Positions 25,949 through 35,048 of a stretch of 64,000 nt of DNA are shown piece after piece (position 1 is the first letter of the stretch; each line of letters starts with the position of its first letter). The position numbers and the translations under genes were made by a program. The notes below the pieces were generated by a model. That model was given only the letters and a program-made list of their open reading frames with translations, ran no database searches and had not been told where the DNA came from. Origin of the DNA: Dermabacteraceae bacterium TAE3-ERU5 (GTDB lineage: Bacteria; Actinomycetota; Actinomycetes; Actinomycetales; Dermabacteraceae); contig JAHUUK010000003.1 in assembly GCA_019218375.1 (NCBI GenBank), positions 186,001 to 250,000 of the forward strand. Direction: 5' to 3'.

Positions 25949-27448
25949 TTGCTGGTGTGGATAGAGTTCTTTTTCGCCTGGATGTTAGAGCACGCCGGGA
26001 TCATAGTTACGGGGCTGCTATTCGCACTGGATATATCTCTGCGCATAGCCGCGCTGATAGTGGTGCCCCGTAACCGTCGGCCCGGTTCCGCCATGGCCTG
26101 GCTGTTCGCGATCTTCCTGCTGCCCTTCGTGGGCTTTCCCCTGTATTTGCTGCTCGGCCGCACCGAACTACCGAAGAAGCGCAGGGTGAAGCAGCAAGCC
26201 GTTAATCAGCTGATGCGGGAGCGTTCGCAAAACATTAAAGATGCCGAACTGGATACGGATTCCCCCTCCTGGCTCCAGTCCGCGGTGCAGCTGAATCGTT
26301 CGCTCGGCGCGTTCAGCCTGACGGGGAACAATTCCGCCGATCTTTTCACCGACTACGACGACACGATTCAGCGCATGGCCAACGACGTGCGCACCGCCCG
26401 GCGCTTCGTGCACGTGGAGTTTTACACCGCCTGCTACGACGATGTGACGGAGGACTTCTTCCGCGCGCTCGCCGAGGTGCGCGAGCGGGGCGTAGCGGTG
26501 CGTTTCCTCTACGATCACCTGGGTTCGTTCACGCACTGGCAGGGTTACCGAAAAATGCTGCGTTTCCTGGATCGGATCGGCGCGGAACACTACCCGATGA
26601 TGCCGCTTAAACCTTTCAGCGATGGTGCATTCCAGCGCCCTGATCTGCGCAACCACCGCAAGATTTTTGTGGTTGACGGCGAGATCGGCTGGATGGGTAG
26701 CCAGAACCTGATTTCGCGCGATTACAACAGTCGAAAAAACATTCGCCGCGGCCTGAAATGGCAGGAAACCATGGGGCGTTTCCGGGGTCCGGTGGTGGAA
26801 GAAATGAACCTGCTGTTCGCCACCGACTGGTTCTATGAGTCGGGCGAGATCCTGTCGGGAGACATCCTGCTGCCCGGCACGGGAGATTCCTCCGGTAGCT
26901 ACGAGGCCCAGCTAGTGCCGTCGGGCCCCGGCTTCGTGCAGGAAAATAACCTGGCGCTGTTTAATCAACTGATTTACGGGGCGCAAAAGAAAATCTGCGC
27001 CGTCAGCCCCTATTTCGTGCCCGACGAATCGATGCTGGCCGCGCTGGTGACGGCGGCCCGGCGCGGGGTAGAGGTGGAGCTGATAGTTTCCGAAATAGGC
27101 GATCAGTTCCTGGTTTTCCATGCCCAGCGCTCCTACTATGAGACGCTGCTGAACGCGGGCGTGAAAATCCTGATGTACAAAGCCCCCTACATCCTGCACG
27201 CAAAGCATTTGAGCGTGGACGAATCGGTGGCGGTGATCGGCAGTTCCAACATGGATATGCGTTCGTTCCTGCTGGACATGGAATCTTCGCTAATGGTGGG
27301 CGGGCGCGACTTCCTGGAAAAGCTACACGCGGTGGAGGATCGCTACCGTGCGGCCAGCCGCGAACTAACACGGGAGGAATGGGAGTCCCGGCCCGCGCTT
27401 TCCCGCTACCTGGATAACCTTTGCCGGCTCGCCTCGGCGATTGTTTAG
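25949..27448 (+). CDS. cls: Cardiolipin synthase (PLD superfamily)
   Basis: 499 residues. It condenses phosphatidylglycerol (or CDP-diacylglycerol-type substrates) to cardiolipin at the membrane. Two N-terminal hydrophobic helices (EFFFAWMLEHAGIIVTGLLFALD, AWLFAIFLLPFVGFPLYLLLG) precede two PLD domains. The HKD motifs are at His236 (NHRKIFVVDG) and His417 (HAKHLSVDESVAVIGSSNMD). TTG start is supported by AGGAG at 25936-25940 with 8-base spacing. Its stop codon region is duplicated once. Confidence 0.93.
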   Translation: MLVWIEFFFAWMLEHAGIIVTGLLFALDISLRIAALIVVPRNRRPGSAMAWLFAIFLLPFVGFPLYLLLGRTELPKKRRVKQQAVNQLMRERSQNIKDAELDTDSPSWLQSAVQLNRSLGAFSLTGNNSADLFTDYDDTIQRMANDVRTARRFVHVEFYTACYDDVTEDFFRALAEVRERGVAVRFLYDHLGSFTHWQGYRKMLRFLDRIGAEHYPMMPLKPFSDGAFQRPDLRNHRKIFVVDGEIGWMGSQNLISRDYNSRKNIRRGLKWQETMGRFRGPVVEEMNLLFATDWFYESGEILSGDILLPGTGDSSGSYEAQLVPSGPGFVQENNLALFNQLIYGAQKKICAVSPYFVPDESMLAALVTAARRGVEVELIVSEIGDQFLVFHAQRSYYETLLNAGVKILMYKAPYILHAKHLSVDESVAVIGSSNMDMRSFLLDMESSLMVGGRDFLEKLHAVEDRYRAASRELTREEWESRPALSRYLDNLCRLASAIV

Positions 27449-27470
27449 CTGGCGCTTGTTTAGCTGACGC
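27441..27470 (+). repeat. 15-base tandem duplication at the cls stop codon
   Basis: TTGTTTAGCTGGCGC (27441-27455) is followed at once by TTGTTTAGCTGACGC (27456-27470), differing at one base. Copy 1 holds the stop of cls. Copy 2 holds the stop of the convergent gene on the minus strand. Confidence 0.9.
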
Positions 27471-28365
27471 GCAGGCTGGATATTACTTCTTCCAAGGCGG
27501 CGCGGTGCCCGGGAACGTCGGCGGCAACGTCGGAAACGAGCGCTGCACGGCGGCCATCGCCGGTTTCGACGATAATCGCCGTCACGACCGAACTGGAGGT
27601 CGTGGTGAGCCGCTGCGAGTTGAAGTTGTAAACCGCCTGCACTTTCCAGGCCCGGTGGCCGTCCACGGTTATCGCGCTGGAAGAATAATCGGTCACCAGG
27701 GAATCGTCGCCAAATTCTTCGTACACCCCGGCGGAGGTCGCATAGCACTGGAAGATCGCCTCGGCCGCCTGTTTATCTCCCGGATAGGCCTGGCCCGGCT
27801 CCCACACGACCCGGCCCAGCGTGACCACGCTGTACCAGTTCCCCTCCACGTGCGCGCCGCGCCCCACCGTGTCGGTCAGGTAGCCGATTTCCTGCCCCCA
27901 GCTTTGCCCGAAGAAATCCGGGTAGGTTGCCGTCAGCCCCGCCACTGATACCGCATCGCCGGATTCTCTGGCGCGGTAGCTTGCGGGCGGGTGATAGCAG
28001 GGCTTGGTCGGAGCGGTGGTGAAGATGGGCGGCGGCGGTGTCTCATCCGGTTTGTCCGGCGGCGGCGTGTATTCCTGCCCGGTATGCACCGGCTCGGTGT
28101 TCAGCGGCTGGCCGCGCAGCGCAGAAACGTCGCTATCTTGGCCCCGGAAGAAGGTCAGCCACAAAATCAGCAGCAGCGCTAAAACCAGCACCGAGCCGCC
28201 GATGAGAATTGAAAGCACGGTGCGGTGGGTGTCGTCGTGCCGCTGCGGCGCGGGGGAGGCGGCGTTTGCCGCGTTGTGATCCGGCAGCGAGATCTGCTGA
28301 CCGGAGTTGTTCTGCGGTGGCTGCACGCGCATCTCCCCTCTCTTCTTCTGCCGTAATTTTTGCAC
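27460..28365 (-). CDS. Hypothetical membrane-anchored protein
   Basis: About 301 residues from GTG 28365; ATG 28332 (MRVQPPQNNSG) is an alternative. A polar N-terminus of ~45 residues precedes one membrane helix (VLSILIGGSVLVLALLLILWLTFF, ~50-73), then a Pro/Thr-rich stalk (TPPPDKPDETPPPPIFTTAPTK) and a ~180-residue extracytoplasmic domain. Two cysteines (PCYHPP, FQCYAT) could form a disulfide outside the cell. The domain contains VDGHRAWKVQAVYNF and TAIIVETGDGRRAAL strands, but I do not recognise the fold. Convergent with cls, probably monocistronic. Confidence 0.75.
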   Translation of the reverse strand: MQKLRQKKRGEMRVQPPQNNSGQQISLPDHNAANAASPAPQRHDDTHRTVLSILIGGSVLVLALLLILWLTFFRGQDSDVSALRGQPLNTEPVHTGQEYTPPPDKPDETPPPPIFTTAPTKPCYHPPASYRARESGDAVSVAGLTATYPDFFGQSWGQEIGYLTDTVGRGAHVEGNWYSVVTLGRVVWEPGQAYPGDKQAAEAIFQCYATSAGVYEEFGDDSLVTDYSSSAITVDGHRAWKVQAVYNFNSQRLTTTSSSVVTAIIVETGDGRRAALVSDVAADVPGHRAALEEVISSLRVS

Positions 28366-28441
28366 ATCTAACCTGGGCGGGGTGGCTTGATGTGGGGTAG
28401 CGTCAATGCTGACACAGGCTCATAGTTTAGGAGTTTTGCTA

Positions 28442-29311
28442 ATGCGCCCGCCCATAGCTCTCAGTGTTGCCGGTTCCGACCCCAGCGGCGGAGCTGGAAT
28501 CCAGGCCGATCTGAAAACCTTTACCGCCCTCGGCGTCTACGGCTGCGCCGTGGTTACCTCCCTGACCGCGCAAAACACGCAGGGCGTGCAGGGCGTGCAG
28601 AGCGTTTCCGGGGACTTCGTGGCCGCGCAGCTGACCTCCGTGCTGGACGATTTGCCGGTGCAGGCAACCAAGGTAGGGATGCTTGCCAACGCGGAAATTG
28701 CGAGCGCGGTAGCGGACGTGTTTACGCGGCGGCGCGCCGACCTGGGCAGGCTGGTGTTGGATCCGGTAATGATCGCTACCAGCGGGGACCGGCTGCTGGA
28801 TGAGGCGGCAATTAGCGTGCTTACCCAGCGCATCATTCCGTTGGCCGACGTAATCACGCCGAACCTGCACGAGGCCGCCTACCTGCTGGGGGCAGACCTG
28901 GCGACCGACGTGGACGAGATGCGGGAGCAGGCCGACGAACTGCTAGCGCTGGGGGCGCGCGCCGTGCTGCTTAAAGGCGGCCACCTGCGCGGACGCGAGG
29001 TGGTGGACGTCTACCGGGACGGTGAACGCACCGAACTGCTGCGCGGCACCATGTTCACCACGCAAAACACGCACGGCACCGGCTGCACGCTGTCCTCCGC
29101 GATCGCCGCACAGTTCGCGCGGGTAGCGCGGCTTGCGCAAATGGAGCGCGAAGCCGGCACGCAACCGCCCGCGAGCGACGACGTGGTGGCGATTGCCAGC
29201 GCACGCGAATACCTGGCCAGCGCCATCGAAAACGCGATTGATTGGCGGCTTTCTAAGACCCCGGAAAGCGGGCACGGCCCGGTAAACCACCTGATCACAG
29301 TAGGAGCGTGA
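28442..29311 (+). CDS. thiD: Hydroxymethylpyrimidine/phosphomethylpyrimidine kinase
   Basis: Phosphorylates HMP and HMP-P for thiamine synthesis or salvage. 289 residues, ribokinase-like fold: [22 protein letters not shown] at the N-terminus, [24 protein letters not shown], and the anion hole with catalytic Asp region [18 protein letters not shown] 28442 is chosen from AGGAG at 28429-28433; the open frame begins at 28406 but the extra residues are not family-like. tenA starts 7 bases after its stop. No THI-box (TPP riboswitch) is visible in the 76 bases upstream. Confidence 0.94.
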   Translation: MRPPIALSVAGSDPSGGAGIQADLKTFTALGVYGCAVVTSLTAQNTQGVQGVQSVSGDFVAAQLTSVLDDLPVQATKVGMLANAEIASAVADVFTRRRADLGRLVLDPVMIATSGDRLLDEAAISVLTQRIIPLADVITPNLHEAAYLLGADLATDVDEMREQADELLALGARAVLLKGGHLRGREVVDVYRDGERTELLRGTMFTTQNTHGTGCTLSSAIAAQFARVARLAQMEREAGTQPPASDDVVAIASAREYLASAIENAIDWRLSKTPESGHGPVNHLITVGA

Positions 29312-29318
29312 AAAATAG

Positions 29319-30005
29319 ATGCGTGAGCTGACCCCCGCCGGGCCAATCACCGCAGAACTGTGGCAGGCCGCCACCCAGATCCGTTCCCGCATCTCTGCCC
29401 TGCCCTTTCTGGAGCAGCTTGCCGACGGCACCCTAGCGCCGCGCATATTCGTGAACTACCTGCAACAGGACGAGTTTTATTTGGCGTCCTACGCGCGGGC
29501 GCTGGCGATGCTCGCGACGCGCGCCTACACGTCGGAATCGGCCGAGTTTTGGGCGCGTAGTGCCAGTGAAGCGGTCACCGCGGAACGCGCCCTGCACGAT
29601 GACCTATTCAACGACCCGCATCTAAGCGGCCTGATCCGCCCGGAAGTGGCTTCGCCAACCACCCGCGCCTACGCTAATTTCATGCTCGCCACCTGTGCTT
29701 TTGAACCGTACCCGGTGGCTGCGGCAGCGGTTTTGCCCTGTTACTGGGTGTATGCGGAAGTCGGGGCCGAGCTTGCTGCACGGGCCAAAACGGCTGCCGG
29801 TCATCCTTACGCCGCCTGGGTCACCGCATACGATGATGCGGAGTTTCGCGAGATCGCCCAGCGCGCGATAAACGAGGTGGAATTGGCCTGCACGGGCCTC
29901 AGTGAAGCGCTACATGGCAAGATTAAAACTGTTTTTCTGGACGCCACCCGCTACGAAGAGCTGTTTTGGCTTTCGGCGATGGAATGCGAACAGTGGCAGC
30001 TATAG
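29319..30005 (+). CDS. tenA: TenA-family aminopyrimidine aminohydrolase (thiaminase II)
   Basis: A 228-residue all-helical protein. TenA salvages the HMP moiety from degraded thiamine. The nucleophilic Cys is at 141 (VLPCYWVY), and FVNYLQQDEFYLASYARALA, TAERALHDDLF and the C-terminal DATRYEELFWLSAMECEQW contain the usual acidic and aromatic active-site residues. With ThiD next door, it forms a two-step HMP salvage module. It ends 15 bases before the oligopeptidase, whose AGGAGG overlaps the tenA stop region. Confidence 0.93.
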   Translation: MRELTPAGPITAELWQAATQIRSRISALPFLEQLADGTLAPRIFVNYLQQDEFYLASYARALAMLATRAYTSESAEFWARSASEAVTAERALHDDLFNDPHLSGLIRPEVASPTTRAYANFMLATCAFEPYPVAAAAVLPCYWVYAEVGAELAARAKTAAGHPYAAWVTAYDDAEFREIAQRAINEVELACTGLSEALHGKIKTVFLDATRYEELFWLSAMECEQWQL

Positions 30006-30020
30006 GAGGAAACTGACGAC

Positions 30021-32126
30021 ATGCGCGAAAACCTGCGGCCCGCCCTACCCGCCAACGACGGCAGCAGTGACCCCTGGCTGTGGCTGGAAGAGATCGAATC
30101 GCCGCGGGCGCTGGATTGGGTGCGCGAACATAACCGCAGTTCCGAGCAGGAAATAGACGCCGACGGGCTGAGCGATATTTTCGCCGCGCAGGTGAAGGAA
30201 ATCCTGGATTCTAGCGAACGCATCCCGCACGTCGTAAAACGCGGCGAATACGCCTACAACTTCTGGCAGGACGAAGCGCACCCCAAAGGTATCTGGCGCC
30301 GCGCCCCGTTTAGCGAATACGCCGCGGGAAACCCGACCTGGGATGTGCTGCTTGACGTAGACGCGCTAAACCGCGAAGAGGGCGAAGACTGGGTTTGGCA
30401 CGGGGCGTCGCTGCTGCGCGAAAACGGCACCTACCCGCTCGCTCTCATCTCTCTATCCCACGGAGGCAGTGATGCGGACGTAACGCGAGAGTTCGACCTC
30501 GTGGCCCGCCGCTTCGTTCCCGAAAGCGAGGGCGGGTTTTTCCGGCCCGCCGCGAAGGGCGAGCTTTCCTGGATAGACCGCGACAGCGTCACCGTCTACA
30601 CCGATTTTGGCCCCGATTCGCTCACCCTTTCGGGCTACGCACGCCAGGGGAGGATCTGGCGGCGCGGCCAGGCCCTAACAGACGCGGAAATGGTGGCGCA
30701 GGCCGGAGAGGACGATAACGCGCTCGCTATCTGGCACGAACAAACCCCCGGTTACGAACGCACCTGGGTAAACGTCAGCCACACCTTCTACACCTCCACC
30801 ACATACCTGCTGCGGGACGGCGCGCCCCAGCGCATAGACGTGCCCGACCACGCGCAGGTGTCGGCCTTCCGCGACACCCTGCTGATCCTGCCGCGTAAGG
30901 ACTGGGAACTGAACGGCACCACCTATCTGGCGGGCAGCCTTCTAGCTACCTCGCTCACCGCTTACCTAGCGGGGGAGCGCGAAGTGCAGCCGCTCTTCAC
31001 TCCCGACTCCGCCCGCGTGCTGCAGGACCTGTGCGTAACCGCAAACTACCTGCTGCTCACCCTTTCCGAGCACGTAAACACCCGCCTCCACGCCGTCTGG
31101 CACGACGGCGAAGACTGGGTGCAGGCACCCGTTTTCACCAAGCTAACGGGAACCGTGAGCGCCCGCGCCGTGGACCGAGAGGTAAGCGACGAGGTCTGGC
31201 TGACCGCCGCCGGATTCCTTTCCCCGGCCTCCCTCTATCTGGGGGATCTGGGGGGCGTCTCCTCCGGCGAAGGCAGCAGCCAGCGGCTCCTGCGGAGCGA
31301 ACCCAGCCACTTTTCGGCAGATGGGCTGCGGGTTGAACAGCACTTCGCGCTCAGCGACGACGGCACCCGTATCCCCTACTACCAGGTCGGCCCCGAAAAC
31401 CCGCACCCTGAGGCGCCGACCCTGCTTTACGGCTACGGCGGTTTTGAGGTTTCGCTGCAGCCCGCCTACTACGCCAGCATCGGAAAGACCTGGTGCGAAC
31501 GCGGCGGCACCTTCGTGCTGGCCAACATTCGCGGCGGCGGTGAATACGGTCCGCGCTGGCACCAGGCCGCCCTGCGCGAAAAGCGCCCCCGCGCCTACGA
31601 AGATTTCGCGGCGGTAGCCAAGGACCTCATCGCGCGCGGCGTAACGCAGCCCTCCCGCCTGGCCTGCCAGGGCGGCAGCAACGGCGGGCTGCTCACCGGC
31701 AACATGCTGGCCAGCTATCCAGAACTGTTCGGGGCCATCGTGATTCAGGTGCCGCTTATCGACATGAAGCGGTACACGAAACTGCTCGCGGGGTATTCCT
31801 GGATGGCGGAATACGGCGACCCCGAGGGAGAAGACTGGGACTACCTGCGTAATTACAGCCCCTATCACCTGCTCGATGAGGCTACCGAATACCCGCCCAC
31901 GCTGGTGACTACCTCCACGCGAGACGATCGGGTGCACCCCGGCCACGCCCGCAAACTCGTGGCGGCGCTGGAAAGCATCGGCAAGAACGTGCGGCTGTGG
32001 GAGAACGTCGAAGGCGGTCACGGCGGCGCCGCAGATAATGCCCAGCGTGCCCGCATGACCGCCCTAATGATGGCGTTCCTGTGGCAGCAAGTGGGCGCGG
32101 GCGCGCCCGGAAGCGCGACAGAGTGA
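30021..32126 (+). CDS. Prolyl oligopeptidase family serine peptidase (S9A)
   Basis: 701 residues, full-length S9A enzyme: an N-terminal DPWLWLEEIESPRALDWV segment, a beta-propeller (~70-410) and a C-terminal hydrolase domain. Catalytic Ser553 is in GGSNGG, the Asp is in STRDDRVHP and His667 is in EGGHGGA. No signal peptide, so it is cytosolic and would cut short peptides after Pro or basic residues (oligopeptidase B-like specificity cannot be excluded). RBS AGGAGG at 30005-30010. The stop overlaps the next gene as GTGA. Confidence 0.93.
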   Translation: MRENLRPALPANDGSSDPWLWLEEIESPRALDWVREHNRSSEQEIDADGLSDIFAAQVKEILDSSERIPHVVKRGEYAYNFWQDEAHPKGIWRRAPFSEYAAGNPTWDVLLDVDALNREEGEDWVWHGASLLRENGTYPLALISLSHGGSDADVTREFDLVARRFVPESEGGFFRPAAKGELSWIDRDSVTVYTDFGPDSLTLSGYARQGRIWRRGQALTDAEMVAQAGEDDNALAIWHEQTPGYERTWVNVSHTFYTSTTYLLRDGAPQRIDVPDHAQVSAFRDTLLILPRKDWELNGTTYLAGSLLATSLTAYLAGEREVQPLFTPDSARVLQDLCVTANYLLLTLSEHVNTRLHAVWHDGEDWVQAPVFTKLTGTVSARAVDREVSDEVWLTAAGFLSPASLYLGDLGGVSSGEGSSQRLLRSEPSHFSADGLRVEQHFALSDDGTRIPYYQVGPENPHPEAPTLLYGYGGFEVSLQPAYYASIGKTWCERGGTFVLANIRGGGEYGPRWHQAALREKRPRAYEDFAAVAKDLIARGVTQPSRLACQGGSNGGLLTGNMLASYPELFGAIVIQVPLIDMKRYTKLLAGYSWMAEYGDPEGEDWDYLRNYSPYHLLDEATEYPPTLVTTSTRDDRVHPGHARKLVAALESIGKNVRLWENVEGGHGGAADNAQRARMTALMMAFLWQQVGAGAPGSATE

Positions 32127-33439
32127 GGCAAATCAGGCACGACAGGCTCCGCCAGGACGAACTGCTGCTGATCCGTAACGACATCTTCACGGTTTACCGG
32201 CCCGTGGAAGAAGGCGCGGCGCCGCTGTTTCCCCTGCGCTACGCCCGCACCCGGCCGGGAAACGAAAGGGTGCCCGCGCTGATAGTGCCCGGCGGTCCCG
32301 GCACGGCCTCCGTGCTGCCCTTCGACCAGGCCAGGAAACTGTTTGCGGGGCGCGGTATCGACGCCGTGATGATGGAACATCGCGGCGTAGGCCTTTCCCG
32401 GCTGGACGCACGCGGCAGGCAAATTCCCCCCGCCGCGATCACCACCGACGCGGTGGTGGCGGACATGCGCGCCGTCCTCGACCATGCGCGCATCCCGCGC
32501 GCCTGCCTCTACGGCACCGGATACGGCGCCTATCTCTGCCTGGCGTTTGCGCTGCGCTACCCGGAACGCACCGATTCCCTCGTACTTGATTCCCCACTGG
32601 TGGCGGCCAGCGATCAGGTTTGGTCGCGCCGCGTGCTGCGCGAAAAACTCTGGTCGCGCCCCGGAGAAAACCCGCTCGCGGCGCGGGTGCGGGATCTGGT
32701 GGCCGACGGCACGTTAGACCCGCTAGAAGCGGGGCACGGCCTACGTGCGGTACACGAAATTGGTGGCCCGGCGGCGGTGGAAAAACTCATCGGTCTGCTC
32801 GGCGAAGCCGGTCCCGGTCTAACCTGGACGCTGATCGTGGCGGCCATGAAACAGCACTTCTTCAGCCACGCCCCCTACGTGCAAGAAAACGATCTGCTGC
32901 ACGACTTAGCGTTCAGGGAACTGGGGCGCGGCAGCTACGCCGACGGCCTACCGCTAGACACCGCCAGCCCGCTGATGCCGATTCCCAGCCCCGCCGCCGG
33001 GCCGCTGCTTGCCCCCGATGGGCACTGGGACAAGCTTTCGCAAATCCGGGTGCCGGTAACCGTGCTGTCGGGCACCTGGGACGTTACGTGCCCGCCCGAA
33101 CTAGCCGCGGAAGCAGCCCGACGCATTCCGCAGGCGCAGCTAATTCGCGTTCCCGAAACCGGCTTCAGCGTTCTGGATGCCCGCGCGGGAGCCGCCGCCA
33201 TCGCAACCCAGTGGACGCTGCGGGGATCGGCCGCGGAACTGGCTAGCAGGGAAGATGAGCTGCTCACCCTGCCGCGCACGGCGAGCGGGCAGGTGCTAAA
33301 CGGGTCGGTGCAGCTCGGGTTGGCCGCAGAAAGCCTCAGCCCTTTACGTTGGCGCATACAGCGCGCCAAAGTCAGACGCGCCCAGGACCCGGGCGCGCGC
33401 CGCCGGAACCGTCGCGCACACGCGCAAGGAAGACGATAA
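32123..33439 (+). CDS. Alpha/beta-hydrolase fold protein lacking catalytic Ser and His
   Basis: 438 residues, of the S33 proline-iminopeptidase-like group by overall layout: oxyanion loop IVPGGPGTAS, MEHRGVGLSRLD and a cap region. The nucleophile elbow reads LYGTGYGAYLCLAFALRYPER, where relatives have G-x-S-Y-G, so Ser is replaced by Gly133. Asp320 (SGTWDVTCPPE) is kept. The usual G-H-S near the C-terminus reads ETGFSVLD with Phe348. It is full length, uninterrupted and coupled on both sides (GTGA upstream, TAATG downstream), which suggests a maintained non-enzymatic function rather than a dying gene. Cytosolic, with no signal sequence seen. Confidence 0.85.
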   Translation: MRQIRHDRLRQDELLLIRNDIFTVYRPVEEGAAPLFPLRYARTRPGNERVPALIVPGGPGTASVLPFDQARKLFAGRGIDAVMMEHRGVGLSRLDARGRQIPPAAITTDAVVADMRAVLDHARIPRACLYGTGYGAYLCLAFALRYPERTDSLVLDSPLVAASDQVWSRRVLREKLWSRPGENPLAARVRDLVADGTLDPLEAGHGLRAVHEIGGPAAVEKLIGLLGEAGPGLTWTLIVAAMKQHFFSHAPYVQENDLLHDLAFRELGRGSYADGLPLDTASPLMPIPSPAAGPLLAPDGHWDKLSQIRVPVTVLSGTWDVTCPPELAAEAARRIPQAQLIRVPETGFSVLDARAGAAAIATQWTLRGSAAELASREDELLTLPRTASGQVLNGSVQLGLAAESLSPLRWRIQRAKVRRAQDPGARRRNRRAHAQGRR

Positions 33440-34914
33440 TGACGCAAGAAACCCGCCGTCCCTGGCTGGCGCTCGCCGTGCTGGTGATGCCGGTGCTGCT
33501 CATCAGCATCGATATGTCGGTACTGAGCATCGCGATTCCGGCGATCAGCGAAGACCTGCAACCCTCCACCACCCAGCTGCTGTGGATAGTGGATATTTAT
33601 TCGCTCCTCCTTGCCGGGCTGCTCATCCCGATGGGGTACTTGGGGGACACGATAGGCAGGCGGAAACTGCTGCTGAGCGGGGCGTTAGTGTTTGGCCTGG
33701 CATCGCTGGGGGCGGCCTTTGCGCGCAGCCCGGAAATGTTGCTGGCGGCGCGTTTGGTGCTGGGGATCGGCGGGGCCACCCTGATGCCCGCCACCCTGGC
33801 TTTGCTGCGGGTGATCTTCCCCGACCCCGATAGACGCAGGATGGCGATAGCGGTCTGGGCGGCGGCGTTCTCGGTAGGTGCGGCCGCCGGTCCGCTGTTT
33901 GGCGGCATTTTGCTGGGGGCGTTCAGCTGGGGAGCGGTGTTCTTAATCAACGTGCCGGTCATGCTGGTATTCCTGGTGGCCGCCCGCCTGCTGGTTCCCG
34001 AATCGCGGCCCGGGGCCGGGGCGGGGATCGATCTGCTTTCGGTATTTCTGGTGCTGACAGGGATGATCGGCGCTGTGTGGAGCGTAAAAGAGGCGGTGCA
34101 CGCCCCCCACTGGGGAATCGCCCCGGTTGCCGTGGCCGCGCTGGCGCTGCTGGTGGTGTTCGTGAGGCGACAGCGGACCCTCGCCAACCCGTTGCTGGAA
34201 CTTTCCCTATTTTCACTGCCGGAATTTCGCGGCGCTCTTGCCACCAACACCGTGATGATTTTTAGCGTGGTCGGCGTGATGTTCTTCCTGCCCCAGTATT
34301 TCCTTTTAGTTTGGGAAATGACCCCCTTCAAAGTGGGGCTTTACCTCTTGCCGCTCGCCATTTCCACGGTGGCCGGGGCAATGCTTTCTCCGCTTTTGCT
34401 GCGCTTCTTTACGGCGCGCACGGTTATTAGCGGCGGCCTGCTTCTCGCCGCTAGCGGTTTAACCCTGTGCGCTGCATTAATACTTTCTGAAGGTTCGCTT
34501 ATTGCGGTTTGTGCGGGAACTGTTTTGCTCGGAATCGGTTCGGGATTCGCGGAGACGCTGACTAACGACGTCATCTTGGAAGCCGCCCCGGAGGAACGCG
34601 CAGGGGCGGCGTCGGCCATTTCCGAGACGGGCTACGAGCTGGGCGGCGCCCTGGGAACAGCCCTGCTGGGCAGCCTTGGCATGGGCATTTACGCGACAAA
34701 ACTGGCCGCGGCGCTGCCCGAGCTGCCGCACGCGGCCCTGCAAACCCTGGGCGGTGCGCACCGGGTAGCGGAGGGCACGAAAACGGCTTACTCGCTGGTA
34801 ACCGAAGCGAATCATGCTTTTGCGGCGGGTAGCGCCGCAGCGTGTCTCGCGGCGGGCATATTATGCGCCGCAATAGCGTTTTACGCCGCTTATGCCCTTC
34901 GTGTGCGCGCGTGA
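33439..34914 (+). CDS. MFS transporter, DHA2 (EmrB/QacA-like) drug exporter
   Basis: 491 residues with about 14 hydrophobic helices, proton-driven efflux. DHA2 markers: LLISIDMSVLSIAIPAI in helix 1 (motif D1 region), the motif A loop GYLGDTIGRRKLLL, RLVLGIGGATLMPATLAL (motif B) and VGAAAGPLFGGILLG (motif C). ATG is joined to the previous stop by TAATG. Last gene of the thiD-tenA-peptidase operon; it may export a compound related to the upstream enzymes (inference). No terminator is evident after it. Confidence 0.92.
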   Translation: MTQETRRPWLALAVLVMPVLLISIDMSVLSIAIPAISEDLQPSTTQLLWIVDIYSLLLAGLLIPMGYLGDTIGRRKLLLSGALVFGLASLGAAFARSPEMLLAARLVLGIGGATLMPATLALLRVIFPDPDRRRMAIAVWAAAFSVGAAAGPLFGGILLGAFSWGAVFLINVPVMLVFLVAARLLVPESRPGAGAGIDLLSVFLVLTGMIGAVWSVKEAVHAPHWGIAPVAVAALALLVVFVRRQRTLANPLLELSLFSLPEFRGALATNTVMIFSVVGVMFFLPQYFLLVWEMTPFKVGLYLLPLAISTVAGAMLSPLLLRFFTARTVISGGLLLAASGLTLCAALILSEGSLIAVCAGTVLLGIGSGFAETLTNDVILEAAPEERAGAASAISETGYELGGALGTALLGSLGMGIYATKLAAALPELPHAALQTLGGAHRVAEGTKTAYSLVTEANHAFAAGSAAACLAAGILCAAIAFYAAYALRVRA

Positions 34915-35048
34915 GTTATGTTTCATCACCGTGCAAATCTGGTACTGACAGTGTTTCTCAGGCATGCTTAAAGGAGAGGGTTTTCGTCTCGTGTATCACG
35001 CGGTGACGCAACATTCTCGTTTCCCAACCCCGACTGAGAGAGCTAACA

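Noticed and set aside
28366-28441. TPP riboswitch (THI box) before thiD
   Set aside because: The gap is too short and lacks the conserved CTGAGA and ACCTGA elements.
32081-32122. Upstream extension of the hydrolase-fold gene
   Set aside because: It would overlap the peptidase by 46 bases; GTG 32123 gives the usual GTGA coupling and removes a non-family Arg-rich stretch.
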